Notes under the pieces: generated by a model
The model's database searches: none
What the model saw: only the letters and a program-made list of their open reading frames with translations
Told to the model about the DNA's origin: nothing
Source: Acidobacteriota bacterium
Lineage (GTDB): Bacteria; Acidobacteriota; Vicinamibacteria; Vicinamibacterales; SCN-69-37
DNA length: 8,667 bases
NCBI GenBank assembly: GCA_024653875.1
Contig: JANLHE010000181.1
Location: 1 to 8,667 of the forward strand
Direction: 5' to 3'
Program-made: the position numbers and the translations under genes
Part shown: piece by piece, positions 1 to 4,927 of the stretch
Position numbering within the stretch: position 1 is the stretch's first letter
Layout of the letters: each line of letters begins with the position of its first letter

Positions 1-482
1 CGGAAGAAGTAGTTCTTTTCCTTGATCCAGTCCGGCGTGGTGCGGTGCACCGGGCACTGGCCCTCGATGAGCCCCTTCTCGGGCTTGAACTCCTCGCACG
101 AGACGCAGTACCACCCCTCGTACATCCCCTCGTACACGTCGCCGCTGTCGAACGCGCGCTGGACGAGCGCCTGCACGGCCGCCTTGTGCCGCGGCTGCGT
201 GGTCCGGATGAAATCATCAAACGAGATGTTCAACTGCGCCCAGACGGCGCGGAACTCGGCTTCCATCCGGTCGCAGTACGCCACCGGGTCCAGGCCCGCC
301 TCGGTCGCCCGCCGGAACACGTTCTGCGAGTGCTCGTCGTTGCCCATCACCAGCCGCGTCTCGTCGCCGACGAGCCGGTGGAACCGGGCGATCACATCGG
401 CCGCGATCTTCTCGTACGCGGTGCCCAGATGGGGACGGTTGTTGACGTAGTCGATGGCGGTGGTCAGATAGAAACGGGACAT
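1..482 (-). CDS. metG: Methionyl-tRNA synthetase, N-terminal part (cut by window edge)
   Basis: Cytoplasmic class I aminoacyl-tRNA synthetase that attaches methionine to initiator and elongator tRNA-Met using ATP. The first 160 residues are present; the rest lies beyond the left edge. Visible features are the start MSRFYLTTAIDYVNNRPHLG, with the HIGH-type signature at residues 18-21 as HLGT, the GNDEHS segment at 47-52 (the usual GTDEHG region), the FIRTT segment at 91-95, and a zinc-knuckle-like set C126, C129, C143 and H146 followed by DWIKEKNYFF, typical of MetRS. The KMSKS loop and anticodon-binding domain are not in view. The start ATG ends at 482 and has GGAAG four bases upstream and a plausible extended -10 box further up. 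radC lies upstream on the same strand, 61 bases away. The last residue of the HIGH signature is Thr rather than His; I take this as a lineage variant, not a defect. The family call is very secure. Confidence 0.96.
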   Translation of the reverse strand, partial: MSRFYLTTAIDYVNNRPHLGTAYEKIAADVIARFHRLVGDETRLVMGNDEHSQNVFRRATEAGLDPVAYCDRMEAEFRAVWAQLNISFDDFIRTTQPRHKAAVQALVQRAFDSGDVYEGMYEGWYCVSCEEFKPEKGLIEGQCPVHRTTPDWIKEKNYFF

Positions 483-502
483 GGGGCTTCCGGGAAATGC
501 CT

Positions 503-511
503 ATTCTAGCA
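503..511 (-). promoter_or_regulatory. Candidate extended -10 promoter for metG
   Basis: Read on the minus strand, the radC-metG gap contains TGC directly followed by TAGAAT, which matches an extended -10 element (TGn-TATAAT type). Transcription would start near 496, leaving a leader of about 14 bases that still holds the GGAAG ribosome-binding site (487-491) before the ATG. No convincing -35 box is seen, as expected for some extended -10 promoters. The consensus comes from sigma-70 of model bacteria, so this is an inference. Confidence 0.45.
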
Positions 512-543
512 GCCCGTGGCGCCGGTCGGCCTGCAGTCGCCGA

Positions 544-1221
544 TCAGAGCAGCCCGTGCTCCCGGAACGACCAGTAGGCCCCGTCCGCCAGAATCAGGTG
601 GTCGATGAGCGGCACCCCCACCACGACGCCTGACCGGGCCAGCCGCACGGTCAGCGCGTGGTCATCCCGGCTGGGCTCGGGGTCCCCGGACGGGTGGTTG
701 TGGAAGACGATGACGGACGCGGCGCCCCCGGCCACGGCGGCCCGGAAGACCTCGCGCGGGTGCGCCAGCGACGTGTCAAGCGTCCCCTCGGACACGATGC
801 GGGTGCGCAGCAGCCGCTGCCGGGTGTCGAGCAGAACGACGCCGAACCGCTCCACCGGGTGGGCGCCGTACCGGGGCAGCAAGTGCGCGGCCACGACGCT
901 GGGGGCGGCCAGCAGAAGCCGTTCAGCCGGCCGGCGCGTGAGCGTACGCCGCCCAAGTTCCAGCCCCGCCAGCACCCGGGACGCCTGGGCCGCGCCGATG
1001 CCCGGCATCTGGCACATCTCGTCCCGGCTCATCCGCGTCAGCCCGTGCAGTCCGGCGGCCCGGTCCAGCAGCGCCTGCGCCAGGTGATGCGCCGACACCC
1101 CGGACCCGCCATGCCCCAGCAGCATGGCAAGCAATTCGGTGTCGCTCATGAGGGCCAGTGCGCCCAGGCCAAGCCGCTCGAGCTTTTCCCGGGGCCCCTC
1201 GCGAGCGGAGTCGATGCGCAC
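544..1221 (-). CDS. radC: RadC family JAB1/MPN metalloprotein
   Basis: A 225-residue member of the RadC family, close to the usual 220-230. An N-terminal helix-hairpin-helix-like region (MPGIGAAQASRVL, residues 72-84) precedes the MPN/JAMM domain. That domain carries the zinc motif HNHPSGDPEPSRDD at 174-187 and the conserved SEGTLDTSLAHPREVF stretch at 144-159. The protein ends with the typical DHLILADG..YWSFRE segment. The name DNA repair protein RadC is historical; a repair role is not established, and the JAMM site suggests a zinc-dependent hydrolase or a DNA-associated scaffold. The open frame extends upstream to a TTG at 1365, but the added 48 residues do not look like RadC. I choose GTG at 1221 because AAGGGG sits seven bases before it and the start RIDSAREGPREKL matches where relatives begin. 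The neighbours dodecin (divergent) and metG (downstream) have no clear functional link. Confidence 0.93.
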   Translation of the reverse strand: MRIDSAREGPREKLERLGLGALALMSDTELLAMLLGHGGSGVSAHHLAQALLDRAAGLHGLTRMSRDEMCQMPGIGAAQASRVLAGLELGRRTLTRRPAERLLLAAPSVVAAHLLPRYGAHPVERFGVVLLDTRQRLLRTRIVSEGTLDTSLAHPREVFRAAVAGGAASVIVFHNHPSGDPEPSRDDHALTVRLARSGVVVGVPLIDHLILADGAYWSFREHGLL

Positions 1222-1228
1222 GTCCCCG

Positions 1229-1234
1229 CCCCTT
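1229..1234 (-). promoter_or_regulatory. Ribosome-binding site fixing the radC GTG start
   Basis: AAGGGG on the minus strand lies seven bases upstream of the GTG at 1221. It supports this start over the longer frame beginning with TTG at 1365, whose extra residues are not RadC-like. Confidence 0.6.
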
Positions 1235-1288
1235 GCAAGATCCGGGCGCAGCGCACCGCCTCGTGTTTGCACGCGCGCGTCATGACGG

Positions 1289-1305
1289 GTGGCAAGAACT
1301 GCCAC
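1289..1305. promoter_or_regulatory. 17-bp palindrome, possible operator or hairpin
   Basis: GTGGCA, a five-base centre AGAAC, then TGCCAC form a perfect 6+6 inverted repeat. Its position between the two divergent starts fits a binding site for a dimeric regulator, or a small RNA hairpin in a long radC leader. Six-base arms can arise by chance in GC-rich DNA, so this is only a candidate. Confidence 0.3.
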
Positions 1306-1406
1306 GCCGCTACTGCTTCTGTGCCGAATTGGACAGCCCGCCCGGATGCGGCTCGTTAGGCTCAACCAGGCCGTTTCATCAAGCGGCCGTAACCAACGTC
1401 AATCGC

Positions 1407-1416
1407 AAGAAGGGGA
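1407..1416 (+). promoter_or_regulatory. Ribosome-binding site of the dodecin gene
   Basis: AAGAAGGGGA(G), purine-rich and complementary to the 16S 3' end, lies eight bases before the ATG at 1425. It supports that start over earlier in-frame ATGs at 1158 and onwards. Confidence 0.65.
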
Positions 1417-1424
1417 GACACCCG

Positions 1425-1628
1425 ATGTCAGTTGCCAAAGTATCCGAGATCAGCGCGACCTCCACGAAGGGCTTCGAGGACGCGGTCCAGCAGGGCCTCG
1501 CCCGGGCCGACCAGACGCTCCGGAATATCCAGGGCGCCTGGATAAAGGAACAGCATGTGCACTGTGAGAAGGGAACGATCACGAGCTACCGCGTGAACAT
1601 GATGGTGACGTTCGTGCTCGATGACTAG
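1425..1628 (+). CDS. Dodecin family small flavin-binding protein
   Basis: A 67-residue protein of normal dodecin length. Dodecins assemble into hollow dodecamers in the cytoplasm that bind flavins or coenzyme A and buffer free flavin. The sequence follows the family layout: a first strand (AKVSEISATS), a single amphipathic helix (KGFEDAVQQGLARADQTL), then two strands (GAWIKEQHVHCEKG and ITSYRVNMMVTFVLDD). Trp37 of GAWIKEQ fits the aromatic residue that stacks on the flavin. The position often held by Gln in classical dodecins (xQVxxKVGF) reads YRVNMMVTF here, so ligand preference may differ; I recall a sizeable subfamily with this GAW/YRV pattern. The start is fixed by a good ribosome-binding site. 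The gene stands alone on the plus strand, followed by a weak hairpin and a LysM remnant. Confidence 0.93.
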   Translation: MSVAKVSEISATSTKGFEDAVQQGLARADQTLRNIQGAWIKEQHVHCEKGTITSYRVNMMVTFVLDD

Positions 1629-1642
1629 CCTGGCCGCGCGGC

Positions 1643-1663
1643 GGGCGCGGGACCGCGCCCTTT
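1643..1663 (+). terminator. Weak hairpin terminator after dodecin
   Basis: GGGCGCG, loop GGAC, CGCGCCC make a perfect 7-bp GC-only stem 14 bases after the dodecin stop, followed by only three T residues. The position suits an intrinsic terminator, but the T run is short. Confidence 0.45.
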
Positions 1664-1682
1664 GCGCCGATCGTTCGACAGT

Positions 1683-1690
1683 GGAGGTGA
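1683..1690 (+). promoter_or_regulatory. Strong Shine-Dalgarno before the LysM remnant
   Basis: GGAGGTGA is a near-perfect anti-16S match; its GGAGG core ends six bases before GTG at 1694. This is the best ribosome-binding site in the window, yet it precedes a frame of only 24 codons, which suggests it once served a full gene. Confidence 0.55.
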
Positions 1691-1693
1691 CAC

Positions 1694-1768
1694 GTGGGTT
1701 TGAGAGATACGGATCAGTTGACCGATCCCGACAAGATCACGCCGGGACAGGTCCTGCGTCTCCCGTAG
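1694..1768 (+). pseudogene. LysM-protein remnant: start joined to C-terminal tail
   Basis: A 24-codon frame, GTG to TAG, preceded by a strong Shine-Dalgarno. Its last residues, TDPDKITPGQVLRLP, match the end of a LysM domain as found at the C-terminus of BON-LysM proteins such as E. coli Kbp/YgaU (ending SPDKIYPGQVLRIPEE). Its first residues V-G-L resemble the MGL start of that same family, although three residues could agree by chance. A complete protein would be about 150 residues, so the BON domain and most of LysM are absent. An in-frame stop at 1688 rules out a longer version in this frame. The simplest reading is an internal deletion that fused start to end. Alternatives are an assembly collapse, a genuine small peptide, or chance. 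A full Kbp would be a cytoplasmic potassium-binding protein; this remnant cannot form that fold. Confidence 0.5.
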
Positions 1769-1780
1769 ATCGTCGCACCC

Positions 1781-1808
1781 CTGCCGCACCACGCCGGTGG
1801 TGCGGCAG
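1781..1808. terminator. Perfect 12-bp hairpin between convergent genes
   Basis: CTGCCGCACCAC, loop GCCG, GTGGTGCGGCAG: twelve uninterrupted pairs with a four-base loop. It begins 12 bases after the remnant's stop and ends 11 bases short of the transporter's stop, so it could end transcription from both sides. Neither flank has a T run, so it may act with Rho or simply protect RNA 3' ends. Confidence 0.6.
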
Positions 1809-1819
1809 CTCCCCGTGCG

Positions 1820-3346
1820 TTATTTGACGACCGACCCAAACCCCAGCACGGCCGCGACGATGACCACGAAGCCAATCACGTCCAGGACGACGCCGCCACG
1901 CATCATGGCGCCGATGGGGATGTACCCGCTGCTGTAGACGATGGCGTTGGGAGGCGTGGAGATGGGCATCATGAAACCCATGCTGGCGCCAAGCGTGGCC
2001 GCCAGCGCCGGTTCCAGTGGCGAGACGCCCGCCGCCGTGGCGACCGCGATCGCGGTGGGCACGACGACAGTGGCCGCCGCCGTGTTGGAAGCCGCCTCCG
2101 ACATGATGATGGCCACCGCCGTGAACACCACCGTCAGCCCCACCGTGCCGGCGTTGGGCACGTAGCTGACCACCCAGCGGCCGAAGCCGTCGGCCAGCCC
2201 CGTCGTGTCGGCCAACCCGCCCATCGCGAGGCCGCCGCCAAACAGCAGGATGATGCCCCAGTCGATGTTCGCGGCTTCGTCCCAGGTCATCGTGAACCGT
2301 CGCGCGCGCCAGTTGATCGGCAGCACGAACAGCAGCAGCGCGCCGGCGATCGCCGCCACCGACTCGGGAAATGTGCGCGTGATCGCCTGCGTCCACGGAT
2401 GGGCCTGCCCGAACACAAGCGCCAGCAGACCGGGGAATGTCCAGAGGAAGACCGTCACGCCAAAGGCGACGATCACGTTGCGCTCGCCGGTACCCAGCGG
2501 GCCGAGCTTCCGCAACTCCTGACTGACGGACGCGGTCGCCTCCGCGGTGAGCCGAATCCCGCGCGCCGCCGGATACAACATCCACAGGACCAGCGCCGCC
2601 ATCATGACGAGCACCAGCGGGACGCCGAGCGTCATCCACCCGGCGAACGAGATGTCGATCCCCGCGTTCTTGAGCAGGAGGCCTTTGCCGATGATGTTCG
2701 GCGGCGTGCCGACCGGCGTCGCCATCCCGCCGATCGACGCGGCAAACGACGTGACGAGCATCATCGCGCGCGCGAATCGCTGGAACCCCGGGTCGTGGGC
2801 CCGGCCGCGCCCGAGTTCGGCGAGCACCGCCATGCCCAGCGGGAACATCATGGCCGTGGTGGCCGTGTTGCTCATCCAGGCGGAGAGCGCCGCCCCGACG
2901 CCCGCGTACACCACGAGCAGCCGGAACGCGCTGCTGCCGATCCAGGGCGACGACAACGCTGAAAACGCCATGCGGCGGTCGAGCCGGTGCACGAACATCG
3001 CCTCGGCCAGGATGAAGCTGCCGATGAACAGGAAGATGATCGGGTCGGCAAAGGACGCAAACGCGGTGCGCGCGTTGGCCACGCCGAGCAGGATCGCGAG
3101 CGTGGGGCCCAGCAGCGCCGTGGCCGCCAGCGGAATCGCTTCGGTCATCCAGAACACCACCATCAACGCCAGGATGGCGCTGAGCCTGTGCGCTGGATCA
3201 CCCAGGTTGGGTGTTGGCAGGAGCAGAATGATCAGAAACACCAGTGGGCCCGCGACAAGGCCGACGGTGCGGCGCTGCCGGTTAAACAGCTCCTCGGCGG
3301 GCGAGTACGATTCACCCGATCCCGATGCCTCGTGAAATCGCCTCAT
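1820..3346 (-). CDS. SLC13/DASS family anion:sodium symporter
   Basis: A 508-residue inner-membrane transporter of the divalent anion:Na+ symporter family, which imports succinate, malate, fumarate, citrate or in some members sulfate. The length is normal. The family's two-fold repeat is visible: a first SNT motif at 159-161 (MSNTATTAMM) with TPPN at 214-217, and a second SNT at 420-422 (SEAASNTAAATVVVP) with TPPN at 464-467. In structurally known members (VcINDY type) these hairpins bind sodium and substrate carboxylates. Many hydrophobic segments run from about residue 28 to 506. The sequence does not settle dicarboxylate versus sulfate. The frame is open to 3418, but I start at ATG 3346 because it overlaps the dapF stop as ATGA, a usual sign of translational coupling, and the preceding residues look non-native. 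It is the last gene of the methyltransferase-dapF-transporter cluster and is followed by the hairpin at 1781-1808. Confidence 0.92.
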   Translation of the reverse strand: MRRFHEASGSGESYSPAEELFNRQRRTVGLVAGPLVFLIILLLPTPNLGDPAHRLSAILALMVVFWMTEAIPLAATALLGPTLAILLGVANARTAFASFADPIIFLFIGSFILAEAMFVHRLDRRMAFSALSSPWIGSSAFRLLVVYAGVGAALSAWMSNTATTAMMFPLGMAVLAELGRGRAHDPGFQRFARAMMLVTSFAASIGGMATPVGTPPNIIGKGLLLKNAGIDISFAGWMTLGVPLVLVMMAALVLWMLYPAARGIRLTAEATASVSQELRKLGPLGTGERNVIVAFGVTVFLWTFPGLLALVFGQAHPWTQAITRTFPESVAAIAGALLLFVLPINWRARRFTMTWDEAANIDWGIILLFGGGLAMGGLADTTGLADGFGRWVVSYVPNAGTVGLTVVFTAVAIIMSEAASNTAAATVVVPTAIAVATAAGVSPLEPALAATLGASMGFMMPISTPPNAIVYSSGYIPIGAMMRGGVVLDVIGFVVIVAAVLGFGSVVK

Positions 3347-4146
3347 GCCGGTCCCCACCACGTCACGATGCCGGTGAGTTCCGCCCACCCGGTCAGCGCA
3401 ATGCCGCTGTCGGTCCACTCCACGCGCTGGGTCCCGCCCGGTGCCACCACGTCAACGGATCGGCCGGCGCCGCCATACGCCGCCGCGGCCACCGCGGCCG
3501 CGCACGCGCCGGTGCCCGACGCCTCGGTCGGCCCGACACCCCGCTCCCAAATGAGGATGCGCACGCGGCCGGGCGCCTCGACCGTCGCCAGTTCCACGTT
3601 GGTGCCTTCCGGGAAGAACGGGTGCACCGCGAGTGCCGCGGCCACCGTGTGCAGGCGCTGTGTCGTGAGCCAAGCCGCGCCGCCCAGGACCACGCACTGC
3701 GGGTTGCCGACGCGCAGGACGACGGCCGTCACGTCCTCGCCGGCCGCGCTGAGCGCGACCTCGCGCAGATCCTCGGGCTGCCCCATCTGGGCACGGCAGG
3801 TGTAGCGCTGGCCTTCGATCGAGAGGATGTCCACGCGCTTGACGCCGGCCTCGGTCTCGATCCCCACGTGCCCGCCGGCCGGCAGCCGCCGGACGCGCGC
3901 GAGCCAGGCGGCCACGCAGCGCGTGCCGTTGCCCGAGATCTCCGAGTGGCTCCCGTCGGCATTCAGGAGTCGCGTGCGGGCACCATCAGCGGTCTCCTCC
4001 ACCACCATGAGACCGTCCGCGCCGATGCCGCGGTGCCGATCGCATACACGCCGCGCCAGCGTGGGCACGTCGGTGGTCCGCGCGGTCGCATCCGCGCTCA
4101 CAAGGAGGAAGTCATTGCCGTAGGCGTGGGCCTTGACCAACTCCAT
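3343..4146 (-). CDS. dapF: Diaminopimelate epimerase homologue lacking both catalytic cysteines
   Basis: A 267-residue DapF-fold protein (family usually about 270-280), nominally converting LL- to meso-diaminopimelate for lysine and peptidoglycan in the cytoplasm. Family landmarks are clear: GNDF at 10-13, RHRGIGADG at 38-45, NADGS at 63-66, GNP at 147-149, TNVE at 182-185 and WERG at 200-203. However, the two residues that act as acid and base are changed. The usual CGNG motif reads SGNG (Ser71, codon 3934-3936) and the usual ACGTG reads ASGTG (Ser210, codon 3517-3519). Both codons are TCG, two base changes from a Cys codon. Cys77 and Cys215 nearby are retained but are not the catalytic positions. 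The protein may be a serine-type DapF, a much slower epimerase, or an enzyme with another reaction in this fold. The ATG at 4146 is chosen because homology begins there; it lies five bases after the methyltransferase stop, and its own stop overlaps the transporter start. Confidence 0.9.
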   Translation of the reverse strand: MELVKAHAYGNDFLLVSADATARTTDVPTLARRVCDRHRGIGADGLMVVEETADGARTRLLNADGSHSEISGNGTRCVAAWLARVRRLPAGGHVGIETEAGVKRVDILSIEGQRYTCRAQMGQPEDLREVALSAAGEDVTAVVLRVGNPQCVVLGGAAWLTTQRLHTVAAALAVHPFFPEGTNVELATVEAPGRVRILIWERGVGPTEASGTGACAAAVAAAAYGGAGRSVDVVAPGGTQRVEWTDSGIALTGWAELTGIVTWWGPA

Positions 4147-4151
4147 CGCCG

Positions 4152-4913
4152 CTACGCCTTCGCCTTGCGGCAGAACGCCAGCAGGTGCCAGCCATATCGG
4201 CGCACCCAGGCGCGCGGCAAGGCATTGAATGTCCCCACGAAGAAGGTATTGAAGGCCAGACCCTTCCACCCTTTGTGGAGGCGCGACTTCACCGGGAATC
4301 GTTCAAACACCAGGTCAACGGAGGCGAACGGGGCGAGCAGCGCGCGGAACTCTCCGGCCCAATAGCGCCTCAGCACGGGGGCATCCTCGTGTTCGAGCGG
4401 CGTCTTCATGACCTTCGACAGGACGTGCAGCCACGATCTGCGGTTGTACCCCTGGAACACGGCGAGCCCGCCGGGCCGCAGCACACGATGAATCTCCGCC
4501 ACCATCCGCCGGTCATCGCCGGTGTACTGCACCACGCCGTGGGCAAAGACCATGTCAAAGGACGCGTCGGAAAACGGCAGCTGTTCTCCGTCGGCCACGT
4601 CGAGCGTGGCCCGGAGCCCCTGCTGCTCGAGGTTCTGGCGAGCCAGCGCGACGGCGCTGGCGGCGATGTCCACGCCCGTGACGCGCGCCCCGGCCCGGGC
4701 AAACCGCACGACCTCCACGCCCGCCCCGCAGCCGACATCCAACACGTCTTTTCCCGCCCACTCGTCAAAGTGAATGAGGTCCAGCAGGTGATGCAGCTTC
4801 TCGAAGTGATATTGATCGAGGTCCGCAAAGAACCCGGGACTGCCGGGCGGATGCGCGGAAATCTCGAGGTCGTGAATATGGGTGTTCCAGTACTGGCGGA
4901 CGCGTTCGTTCAT
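4152..4913 (-). CDS. Class I SAM-dependent methyltransferase
   Basis: A 253-residue protein with a single Rossmann-type methyltransferase domain of the Methyltransf_11/UbiE-like kind. Motif I is VLDVGCGAGVEV (57-68), the acidic residue at the end of strand 2 is D82 (VTGVDIA), an ADGE segment lies at 107-110, motif IV is FDMVFAHGVVQYTGD (119-133), and a post-motif RVLRPGG lies at 143-149. The N-terminal segment HPPGSPGFFADLDQYHFEKL and the C-terminal SRLHKGWKG..FNTFFVGTFNALPRAW region look like a specific subfamily I have seen in Acidobacteria-like genomes, without a known substrate. No signal peptide or membrane segment is apparent. It heads the minus-strand cluster with dapF and the SLC13 transporter. 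Its start lies 14 bp from the start of the divergent flavoprotein gene. Methyl acceptor unknown. Confidence 0.9.
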   Translation of the reverse strand: MNERVRQYWNTHIHDLEISAHPPGSPGFFADLDQYHFEKLHHLLDLIHFDEWAGKDVLDVGCGAGVEVVRFARAGARVTGVDIAASAVALARQNLEQQGLRATLDVADGEQLPFSDASFDMVFAHGVVQYTGDDRRMVAEIHRVLRPGGLAVFQGYNRRSWLHVLSKVMKTPLEHEDAPVLRRYWAGEFRALLAPFASVDLVFERFPVKSRLHKGWKGLAFNTFFVGTFNALPRAWVRRYGWHLLAFCRKAKA

Positions 4914-4927
4914 GCGCGCCTTACTAT
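4914..4927. promoter_or_regulatory. 14-bp divergent start-to-start gap with AT-rich core
   Basis: The methyltransferase start (minus) and flavoprotein start (plus) are only 14 bp apart. An AT-rich core, TTACTATAT at 4921-4929, stands out in this GC-rich region. Read on the minus strand it contains TATAGT, a fair -10 that would start transcription a few bases before the methyltransferase ATG. Read on the plus strand, TACTAT could place a start near 4935-4937, making the flavoprotein mRNA leaderless from the ATG at 4937. No convincing -35 boxes are seen; any would lie inside the opposite gene. Confidence 0.35.

Larger units (their letters stand above)
1222..1424. other. Divergent radC / dodecin spacer
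   Basis: These 203 bases separate two divergently read genes and must hold both promoters unless either gene is read from further away. I see no strong -35/-10 pair on either strand. The clearest structure is the palindrome at 1289-1305. A minus-strand reading frame stays open through most of the spacer (the radC frame back to 1365), but its translation is arginine-rich and unlike RadC, so I treat it as non-coding. Confidence 0.5.

Noticed and set aside
658..1359. Plus-strand 233-codon frame opposite radC
   Set aside because: It is antisense to a clear RadC family gene and lacks any domain or good ribosome-binding site.
1222..1365. N-terminal extension of RadC back to a TTG
   Set aside because: The 48 added residues are unlike RadC relatives, and the GTG at 1221 has a well-spaced AAGGGG site.
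1374..1402. Minus-strand TTGACG with a 17-base spacer as a radC promoter
   Set aside because: The -35 is good, but the matching -10 position reads ATGAAA, a poor match to TATAAT.
1737..2639. Minus-strand 300-codon frame inside the transporter gene
   Set aside because: It is an out-of-frame shadow of the SLC13 gene, with histidine/arginine/glycine-rich low-complexity translation.
3347..3418. Longer start for the SLC13 transporter
   Set aside because: The extra 24 residues are His/Arg-rich out-of-family sequence inside the dapF coding end; the ATGA overlap at 3343-3346 gives a natural start.
4147..4269. Longer start for dapF
   Set aside because: The additional 41 residues overlap the methyltransferase end and do not match DapF; homology begins at MELVKAHAYGNDF.
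3325..4365. Long plus-strand open frame (346 codons) across dapF
   Set aside because: It is antisense to dapF and the methyltransferase, rich in Arg, His, Ala and Pro, and has no recognisable domain. GC-rich genes commonly produce such frames.
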